Source: SVEL01 sp045126215 (lineage in GTDB: Bacteria; Bacillota; Clostridia; Lachnospirales; Lachnospiraceae). Taken from it: 64,000 nucleotides of DNA. The DNA lies in the NCBI GenBank assembly GCA_045126215.1, contig JBGVOD010000029.1, positions 62,001-126,000 on the forward strand. Reading direction: 5' to 3'. Position 1 is the first letter of the stretch, and the number at the start of each line of letters is the position of its first letter. Both the position numbers and the translations under genes were made by a program. Below are positions 53,175-59,639 of the stretch, in pieces. The notes below the pieces were generated by a model. That model saw only the letters and a program-made list of their open reading frames with translations, was not told the origin of the DNA and ran no database searches.

Positions 53175-54608
53175 TTACTTTATCTCATATACAGGTTTAA
53201 TCTTCATATTCTGACTATTTCTATAAAATCCTGTAAATATTCGTTCAATAATAATGCTGATATTTTCTAAATGCGCCTCTGTAAGTACAATCAGATACTG
53301 ACTATCTGATACTTTTGTTGTTACGTCTATTTTTCTAAGAGACTGTACAATGCTATATTCCATTGCCTTCATAGCCTGTTCAATATCTTCAGCTTGAATT
53401 TCACCTTCCCATGTTAAAGAAATCAAAACTGTATTGTACACTGTACCATATCTTTCATGAATATTGTTTATGTATTTATATATCTGAGCCATCTCATTAT
53501 TGCTAAGTTTCATAGCACCTTTAAAATTGTTTTCAGAAAGAATGTTTTCGATAATCTTTGGAATATCGACAGTCTGTTTTGCAATCTCCTGACTATGATC
53601 AGTTAAGCTTAATGCTTCATTCTCAAACAATTCAAGGAATTTTTCCAACATCTTTGGATCAAACTGTGTGCCTTTTCCCTTTATAAGTTCATCTCGAATA
53701 ACTTCTCTTGACATTGCTCTTCTGTACACACGATCTGATGACATAGCATCATATGCATCTGCTATTCCAATAAGTCTTGCCTCCTCAGGAATTAATTCCA
53801 TAGCCAGTCCTTCCGGATATCCGTTTCCATCATATCGTTCATGATGATATTTGGCTATCTGATACATATTTTCAAGACTTGAGACACCTTTTAGAATTTC
53901 TGCTCCTATCGTTGTATGGCTTTTAATTATTGCAAATTCTTCCTCTGTTAACTTGCCATTCTTATTAAGAACTCTATCAGGCACTCCAATCTTTCCAACA
54001 TCATGCAAAAGTGCCTTATATCTAAGTAACTCTATTCTAGACTCATCCCAACCAAGACTTCTAGCAAGAATTGCCGCATATTCTGCAACACGAGCAGAAT
54101 GACCCTTTGTATAAATATCTTTTGCATCAATGGCCGTAGCAAGAGTCTGTATTATTTCAACAGACAAAACTTCCAGTTTCTTTCTTCTTTGTTCTGCCTT
54201 CTCTGTCTGTCTTTCTACCTCACTTTGCAAATTACAACGTAGTCTAAAAGACTCAATACTACGTTCAACTCTTCTCTTTACAACTGCGCTAACAAAAGGC
54301 TTCCTGATGAAATCATCTGCACCAAGTTCAAATCCACGAATCTCTGCATCAGACTCATCATCTGCCGAAAGAAAAATAACCGGAATATCTTTCATTTTTT
54401 CTATCTGTCTTATTCTAATCAATGTTTCATATCCATCTATCCCCATCATGTGAATATCTAAAAGAATAAGTGTTGGTTCAAATTCCAGAATCTTCTCTAG
54501 TGCGTCCTCACCTGAAGCAGCTGTTTCTACCTCATATATATCACCAAGTATTTTTTTTACCATCATTAAGTTTATTATTTCATCATCAACAACAAGTATT
54601 TTATCCAT
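53175..54608 (-). CDS. Receiver-HD-GYP response regulator
   Basis: A 477-residue regulator: receiver domain (1-120; VVDDEI, phosphoacceptor Asp in LILLDIHMMGIDGYE, and RKPF), a coiled linker, and an HD-GYP domain (about 155-330) with HSARVAEYA, LHDVGKIGVPDRVL, SHTTIGAEIL and HHERYDGNGYPEG. HD-GYP domains usually hydrolyse cyclic-di-GMP; all expected metal and GYP residues are present. The extra roughly 130 C-terminal residues are unrecognised. It lies 43 bases upstream of the giant hybrid kinase gene, whose HPT domain could pass phosphate to it. Confidence 0.92.
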   Translation of the reverse strand: MDKILVVDDEIINLMMVKKILGDIYEVETAASGEDALEKILEFEPTLILLDIHMMGIDGYETLIRIRQIEKMKDIPVIFLSADDESDAEIRGFELGADDFIRKPFVSAVVKRRVERSIESFRLRCNLQSEVERQTEKAEQRRKKLEVLSVEIIQTLATAIDAKDIYTKGHSARVAEYAAILARSLGWDESRIELLRYKALLHDVGKIGVPDRVLNKNGKLTEEEFAIIKSHTTIGAEILKGVSSLENMYQIAKYHHERYDGNGYPEGLAMELIPEEARLIGIADAYDAMSSDRVYRRAMSREVIRDELIKGKGTQFDPKMLEKFLELFENEALSLTDHSQEIAKQTVDIPKIIENILSENNFKGAMKLSNNEMAQIYKYINNIHERYGTVYNTVLISLTWEGEIQAEDIEQAMKAMEYSIVQSLRKIDVTTKVSDSQYLIVLTEAHLENISIIIERIFTGFYRNSQNMKIKPVYEIK

Positions 54609-54694
54609 AATTTCTCCTCATCATGTGTAAATTATTTTATAAACTCCCATATCTAAAATAATACCATAATCTTACGCATTCTTCAATAATATAG

Positions 54695-54740
54695 AGGACA
54701 TTCAACCTCATCTGAGCAAGCTCATGCGGTTGAATGTCCT
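54695..54740 (-). terminator. Hairpin after the LysM-GH18 gene
   Basis: Arms AGGACATTCAACC and GGTTGAATGTCCT enclose about 20 bases that include a second small pairing (TGAGC/GCTCA). Strong stem with only a weak T tail. Confidence 0.75.
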
Positions 54741-54755
54741 TTTGTATTAATGTTG

Positions 54756-55889
54756 TTATATATGATAAAAATTATTATAAAGCAATTGCCAGTTTGCTCT
54801 GAACCACTGCATAATAGTCCAATATCCTGCTCCTCTTAACTCATATTCCTTTATAAGATCAAACTTAGCCTGAAGACTTCTGACATCCTCAAACCATACC
54901 TCGTGTTCAATTCCATCTCTTACATAGTTAAAATAAGGACTTTTTGCCACCTCATCAAAATATATTACTGCACCATTTTCCACTGCTATCCTTATAGCTT
55001 GAATATTCCCAATTGTTTCAGCCTTAGTTTCACCTCTTTCATATGGTAGAGGCCAATCATATCCGTAATTTGGAATTCCCAAATCTATTTTATCTGGAGA
55101 TATCTCTGTAATCGCATACTCTACTACTCTTCGCACTTGATTAAGTGGTGCAACAGCCATGGGTGGTCCATATGTATACCCCCACTCATATGTCATAAGA
55201 AGTACATGATCTGCTATCTCTCCAAGTGCCTGATAGTCCTTTCCTTCATAAAGAAGTCCTTTCTGATCTTTAGATATCTTTGGCGCTAATGCCACAGAAG
55301 TATGATACCCATTTGCACGCATTACATCAGCAAGCTCACCAACAAATTCTGTAAATGCATCCCTATCTTCTGGCAAAATATATTCAAAATCCACATCCAC
55401 TCCCACATATCCTTTTATATTCATAATTTCCAGCAGATTCTGTATAAGATTATCACGATATTCTACATTGTTTACAACAGAATTTATAAGTCTGTTATTG
55501 AATCTTCCGTCGGGTCCAAACGGAGTAAGTGTAAGAATTGGCTGTACACTATAATTAATCGCTGCTGCTATTAACGGTTCATCATCCCCATACGATGGTG
55601 GAATCAATTCTCCCTCCGCTGTAAATCCATACGAAAATATTGGTAATTCTGACAGATATGGCAAGGTCTGATTAAGTACCCATGGACTTATAAACGGATA
55701 TGCATATCCACTAACAGAAATACTTCTTGTCGCTTCTCTTACATTTCTATTAACTAAAAGAGCTTGCCCAACGGCAAGCTCATATGGATATATTAGCTGA
55801 TTATCATATATTAGCTGATTTACATCAATATCAAGTGATTCTGCAATACTATCAATTGTATCACCAGATTTTACAATATAAATTTCCAT
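54756..55889 (-). CDS. LysM-GH18 glycosidase (spore-type peptidoglycan hydrolase)
   Basis: A 377-residue protein starting directly with a LysM repeat (MEIYIVKSGDTIDSIAE, residues 1-47) followed by a glycoside hydrolase family 18 barrel. The catalytic acid lies in GVDVDFEY, and LMTYEWGY and GYWTIMQWF mark the barrel. The layout matches YaaH/SleL-type proteins, cortex-fragment-degrading N-acetylglucosaminidases of endospore formers, though these usually have two LysM repeats. The ATG at 55889 is preferred because it begins the LysM fold and has AAAGG ten bases upstream. A role in spore germination is inference from family. Confidence 0.9.
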   Translation of the reverse strand: MEIYIVKSGDTIDSIAESLDIDVNQLIYDNQLIYPYELAVGQALLVNRNVREATRSISVSGYAYPFISPWVLNQTLPYLSELPIFSYGFTAEGELIPPSYGDDEPLIAAAINYSVQPILTLTPFGPDGRFNNRLINSVVNNVEYRDNLIQNLLEIMNIKGYVGVDVDFEYILPEDRDAFTEFVGELADVMRANGYHTSVALAPKISKDQKGLLYEGKDYQALGEIADHVLLMTYEWGYTYGPPMAVAPLNQVRRVVEYAITEISPDKIDLGIPNYGYDWPLPYERGETKAETIGNIQAIRIAVENGAVIYFDEVAKSPYFNYVRDGIEHEVWFEDVRSLQAKFDLIKEYELRGAGYWTIMQWFRANWQLLYNNFYHI

Positions 55890-55967
55890 GTATAGTATAC
55901 CTTTTCTAATAATACTACTTACTCCTATTATCATATGGTTGATATGTCAAAAGGTACCTATATAAAT

Positions 55968-56828
55968 TTATTCTTCAACAAATGGTCTGAAATTTCTCTT
56001 AGCCATTTTCTCAAGAATTGAACCTTTCTTCCCATAATATGTTCCAATATTTGCTTCATCAAATACATATGGTGCAACATTCTTTATACTTTCAGGCAAT
56101 CTAAGTTCAGCAATTGGGCTGTCAATAAATGCTCCCGTCTCTATTTCTTCAAGATTTTCTTTAAAATTCACTACAGTTAATGCTTTATCATATTGACAGC
56201 AATTAGATGGTATTACCTTTAATGTAGATGGAAAAGATATTTCCTCAAGTCTTTTCATATACGAAAACGCACCTGTTTCAATCTTTTCAACTCCTTCTGG
56301 TATCTCAACTCTTATAATACCACTTTCCCAAAATGCATTTGTTCCGATTTCCTTTAGTGTACTTGGAAATTCTACTGATTCTGCATTTGGAATATTTGCA
56401 AACCATCTACTTCCTATCTTTTCTATACCTTCAGATATAACTATTTTTTTAATTTCTGAACTATCAAAATCCCATGGCATGCCTGATTCAGCATTATCAC
56501 TGTAATATACATCAAATCCACTATATACTGTTAATACTCCCGTTTCCTCGTTGAAATCCCAGTATTCATTTCCGGTATTATCATCAGCATTATTATTTTG
56601 CTGACTGCTCTGCTCATTTGATACATTTCCCTGTTCGTCTGATGCATTTCCATTGTCTTTGTCATCCGATGCATTTCCATTGTCATCTGCACTTTGATAT
56701 GTCCCTTTATTATCATTTGCTTTTGTTGTTTCAGCCGCATTATCATTTCCACATCCAAAAAGTCCTAAAGTCAGCATACTAACTCCCACAACTAATATTC
56801 CTTTTTTTAAAAATTCTTTCTTCATCAT
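55968..56828 (-). CDS. Lipoprotein with leucine-rich LRR_5 (BspA-like) repeats
   Basis: A 286-residue lipoprotein. Tandem ATG codons follow GGAGG; the signal peptide ends in LFGC, and the spacer is Asp/Asn/Gln-rich with repeated GNASD-type words. The mature domain (about 95-285) contains LRR_5 repeats: IVISEGIEKIGSRWFANI, SVEFPSTLKEIGTNAFWES, RVEIPEGVEKIETGAFSYM, EISFPSTLKVIPSNC and similar. These BspA-like repeats mediate binding to surfaces or proteins. The gene is set off from its neighbours and followed 33 bases later by the GH18 gene's upstream end. Confidence 0.88.
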   Translation of the reverse strand: MMKKEFLKKGILVVGVSMLTLGLFGCGNDNAAETTKANDNKGTYQSADDNGNASDDKDNGNASDEQGNVSNEQSSQQNNNADDNTGNEYWDFNEETGVLTVYSGFDVYYSDNAESGMPWDFDSSEIKKIVISEGIEKIGSRWFANIPNAESVEFPSTLKEIGTNAFWESGIIRVEIPEGVEKIETGAFSYMKRLEEISFPSTLKVIPSNCCQYDKALTVVNFKENLEEIETGAFIDSPIAELRLPESIKNVAPYVFDEANIGTYYGKKGSILEKMAKRNFRPFVEE

Positions 56829-56980
56829 ATCTGTTTCCTCCATACTTTTTATTGATATTTTGTTTTTATAATAGTAAGTTCAATCAAATTTGAAAAAAGT
56901 TTTATTTTTTTTAAATTTTTTAATTTTTTTATTTTTTCATTTTTATTATACAATTGCATTTAAAAAAATAATAGTTTAAT

Positions 56981-57407
56981 TTTTCGGCTATAAGTCCAAA
57001 AATTGCATAGGGCAAGCCGAAATTTTATATTATTTTGGATTTAGTAAAGAAAGTTAAACTTACAAAAAAGCCAGTTTTTCGGCTATGAGTCCAGAAATTG
57101 TAAGGGGCTAGCCGAAATTTTATATAATTATAGATTTAGGAAAGAACAGTAAAATCAAAAAAAAGCCAGTTTTTCGGCTACGAGTCCAGAAATTACATAG
57201 TCCTAGCCGAAATTTTACATAATTATGGATTTAGAAAAGAAAGTTAAAATCACAAAAAAGCCAGTTTTTCGGCTAAAGAATATAGAAAATGTATGGAGCT
57301 AGCCGAATTTTTTGATAATTTTAGATTTAGAAAAGAAAGTTAAAATCACAAAAGAGCCAGTTTTTCGGCTATGAATCCAAAAATTGCATGGGGCTAGCCG
57401 AAATTTT
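56981..57407. repeat. Tandem 95-bp hairpin array 2 (four full units plus one partial)
   Basis: Units begin at 56981, 57076, 57171, 57266 and 57362, spacings of 95, 95, 95 and 96. Each starts with a 41-nt inverted repeat (arms TTTCGGCT and AGCCGAAA, often extended to TTTCGGCTA/TAGCCGAAA) and continues with a linker ending in AAAAAAGCCAGT. Linkers are alike within this array but unlike those of array 1 at 6171. Hairpin length and period are identical in the two arrays. Confidence 0.92.
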
Positions 57408-57477
57408 TAATAATAAAGCTACAGAAAAGAGATATAAGAATAAAAAATCTTATAAGTAAATATATCTAAAACTTCTT

Positions 57478-57506
57478 TTGACCTTAGCACCATAATATGA
57501 TAGAAT
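57478..57506 (+). promoter_or_regulatory. Promoter of the glycosyltransferase gene
   Basis: TTGACC (57478-57483), a 17-base spacer and TAGAAT (57501-57506) stand about 120 bases before the ATG at 57628. Confidence 0.75.
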
Positions 57507-57627
57507 ATAAGATAATTAATCGTGCACTTTATTATTTTACAACATATTATATCACGTCGGATAACGTCTCCGTATTTTTAGATGGTTGACACGGAATATT
57601 AATAACTTAAAAGGAAAATAAGATATT

Positions 57628-58599
57628 ATGGAAACTTTAGACAAAATCAGCATTATCGTACCAGTGTTTAATGTAGAATCATTTTTATCAGAATGTATTG
57701 ACAGTATATGTAGGCAGACTTATAGGAATCTGGAAATTATACTTGTTGATGATGGTTCAACTGATAGAAGTGGTTCTATTTGTGATGAGTATGCACTGAA
57801 GGACAATAGAATTATTGTTATACATCAAAAAAATGGTGGTATATCAAATGCAAGAAACAATGCTTTAAAAATGGCAACTGGGGAATATATTGGATTTGTT
57901 GATTCAGATGATGTAATACATAGCAGGATGTTTGAATTTCTCCATGACGCATTAGTTGAAACAAATGCCAGTGTATCTATATGTCATGAAATAGCCTTTA
58001 GAGATAATGATACTGTTGCCTTCAATGATTATAGTACATACACCATCGAAAGACTTGAAGACCAGATTCAATTATTTTCACATATGGCAGATGAATGGAC
58101 TGGCCCAATTAACTGGATTTGGAATAAATTATACAGGAAAAGTGACTTTTCAGGTTTAAAATTTTTCGAAGGAAAACAAATGGAAGACGTGAGATTTTCT
58201 TCAGAATATATTTCAAGAATACAAAACGGTGTATGGATAAAAGAATGTCTGTATGGATATAGGCAAAGAACTGGAAGCACTATGAATTCCAACGATTTAA
58301 GAATACCAACAGAATATACTGAAGCGCTTATGTATCAGCGCTCATTTATTTATAAAACAGAAAATGTTAACCTAATAAATAAATTTGATGAATATATACT
58401 AAAGAAAATTCCAAGGCTAAGGTGTGAACTAGCATCATACAAAGGCAATACCAAAAATGGAGAAAAATATATAAAAGAAATGTACAAAAAGATTTATCAT
58501 GACTTTGACAAATCTGCCACTTCATTTAAAAATCGTTTAAAATTTTTCATGGCCAGATATATGTTTAGTATATATAAAGTATTATATAAAATTGTGTAA
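57628..58599 (+). CDS. Family 2 glycosyltransferase
   Basis: A 323-residue GT-A enzyme. SIIVPVFNVESFLSECIDSI at the N-terminus, the nucleotide-sugar site LVDDGSTDRSG, KNGGISNARNNAL, and the metal-binding DSDD motif (GFVDSDDVIHS) are classic for GT2. A conserved second region (GPINWIWNKLYRKSDFSGLKFFEGKQMEDVRFSSEY; a family-typical block) follows, and the last 100 residues are basic and helical. It transfers a sugar to a surface glycan; donor and acceptor are unknown. It stands alone on the plus strand with its own promoter. Confidence 0.93.
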   Translation: METLDKISIIVPVFNVESFLSECIDSICRQTYRNLEIILVDDGSTDRSGSICDEYALKDNRIIVIHQKNGGISNARNNALKMATGEYIGFVDSDDVIHSRMFEFLHDALVETNASVSICHEIAFRDNDTVAFNDYSTYTIERLEDQIQLFSHMADEWTGPINWIWNKLYRKSDFSGLKFFEGKQMEDVRFSSEYISRIQNGVWIKECLYGYRQRTGSTMNSNDLRIPTEYTEALMYQRSFIYKTENVNLINKFDEYILKKIPRLRCELASYKGNTKNGEKYIKEMYKKIYHDFDKSATSFKNRLKFFMARYMFSIYKVLYKIV

Positions 58600-58639
58600 T
58601 ATTTTTGATTGTTTAATACTTGAGATTATTTAATATTAA

Positions 58640-58903
58640 TCATAATTCCTGCTCGAGAATGGCTTTCATCTTTTCTTTGATGATTCTAGTATTCTCTCCC
58701 GCCTGAATAGACAAGATTCCTTCTATTATTATCTCCATCTCCAGATATTCAGCGTTACAGTTTTTTTCAAGTTTTCTTGAAATCGGAATGCATATCCAAT
58801 TGGCAATAACAGAGCCATATAAGGTAGTAATTAATGCAAGTGACATTCCATCACCAATTGCTAAAGGGTACTTGTCCATAATATACGCTAGCATATTGCA
58901 CAA
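58640..58903 (-). pseudogene. motA: C-terminal remnant of flagellar motor protein MotA
   Basis: The 87 residues (NMLAYIMDKYPLAIGDGMSLALITTLYGS, then IIEGILSIQAGEN and the basic tail) match the last third of MotA: the final two membrane helices and the cytoplasmic end. The first roughly 165 residues, including the earlier helices, are missing. The homology begins within the end of an 87-bp palindromic element that sits where the missing part should be. No motB follows. There is no clear ribosome site. This is most simply a degraded gene; a functional short protein cannot be excluded. Confidence 0.75.
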
Positions 58904-58976
58904 AGTATGTAGGCATTTGTGACTCTTATATCCGAAAAACCGGAATAAATGACTATATACTTTTATGCAATATGCT
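58890..58976. mobile_element. 87-bp palindromic MITE-like element beside motA
   Basis: Terminal inverted repeats AGCATATTGCA and TGCAATATGCT (11 bases, perfect) extend with few mismatches to about 29 bases, and a central stem TCCG-AAAAA-CCGGA closes the hairpin. Both ends are bordered by TA, as expected of a TA-target insertion of the Tc1/mariner/IS630 kind. A diverged relative may lie at 16751-16821. It encodes nothing. Confidence 0.65.
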
Positions 58977-59018
58977 AATTATTATACCAAAAGTTACCTT
59001 TTAGCTCTCTATCCCTTT

Positions 59019-59447
59019 TTAATAATGTGATTCTTCTGCATCTTTTTTTGTACATTGAACTGTTCCTGCCGGATGGTGTGGTGGTGCATAAACAGAAGAT
59101 ACTTTCAATGGTTTTTTCCCTATATTTATTACATTATGCCAGGTTCCTGCCGGAACAAATATAGTGTCACCTACACAAGCTTTTCTTATAAAATCCAACC
59201 TTTTTTCACATTCTCCCATTTTAACCAATGCCATTCCCTGCTCTATCCGAATAATCTGATCTGTATCCTTATGGATTTCCAATCCTATATCTTTACATTC
59301 CGGTATGAACATAAGTGTCATTTGTGCATAACATCCCGTCCAAAGAGCTGTACGAAAGTTTTGATTTTCTTCAGCCATTTTTGTAACATTTGTTATATAT
59401 GGCATATGACCATAATCAGTTTTATTATGATTATAACAACAACTCAT
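59019..59447 (-). CDS. Small cupin-domain protein
   Basis: A 142-residue single-domain cupin. The first cupin motif is visible as IGLEIHKDTDQIIRIEQGMA and the second as VPAGTWHNVINIG, with the metal-binding His/Glu/His set only partly canonical (His at IH, Glu at IEQG, His at WHN). It begins MSCCYNHNKTDYGHMPY, a Cys/His-rich N-terminus that could add metal ligands, and ends with a His-rich PPHHPAGT loop. Homologues are common in clostridia and usually uncharacterised; sugar isomerase or storage-of-metal roles are possible. It is divergent from the TIR gene. The ribosome site is weak. Confidence 0.8.
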   Translation of the reverse strand: MSCCYNHNKTDYGHMPYITNVTKMAEENQNFRTALWTGCYAQMTLMFIPECKDIGLEIHKDTDQIIRIEQGMALVKMGECEKRLDFIRKACVGDTIFVPAGTWHNVINIGKKPLKVSSVYAPPHHPAGTVQCTKKDAEESHY

Positions 59448-59525
59448 AAATTACTTTTTATTTTTTTATATATACTATGATATTTTAATTTTTTTGTGAC
59501 CATATTATGTTATAATTAAACGGTT

Positions 59526-59631
59526 CAAAAATATTTTATGACAGTTAAAAATATTATTTTATGACGATTCCTAAACATTTTATCACATTTTAAAAATATT
59601 ATTTTATGATGGTTTAAAAACATTTTACGAG
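59526..59631 (+). repeat. Five imperfect ~22-bp direct repeats before the TIR-protein gene
   Basis: Copies of a unit close to AAAAATATTATTTTATGACG carry the core TTTTAT(G/C)A at 59534, 59557, 59578 and 59602, and TTTTACGA at 59623. Spacings are 23, 21, 24 and 21 bases, about two helical turns. The last copy runs into the GAGGAG ribosome site. A TATAAT at 59511-59516 just upstream is a candidate -10. Confidence 0.75.
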
Positions 59632-59639
59632 GAGATTTT

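Larger units (their letters stand above)
56829..57627. other. Divergent spacer holding array 2 and the glycosyltransferase promoter
   Basis: This 799-base gene-free stretch separates divergent genes. From left to right it holds the lipoprotein ribosome site, a very AT-rich segment to about 56975, hairpin array 2 (56981-57407), a promoter (57478-57506) and an untranslated leader of about 115 bases before the glycosyltransferase. The leader contains CACGTCGGATAACGTCTCCG and a later ACACGG that may pair with it. No reading frame is credible. Confidence 0.7.

Noticed and set aside
56981..57407. CRISPR array in the regularly spaced repeats
   Set aside because: The 54-base linkers are themselves repeated within each array, so they are not unique spacers, and no cas gene is near.
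58904..59018. Missing 5' part of motA in the spacer
   Set aside because: Translating this region in the motA frame gives stops and no MotA-like sequence; it is the palindromic element and AT-rich DNA.
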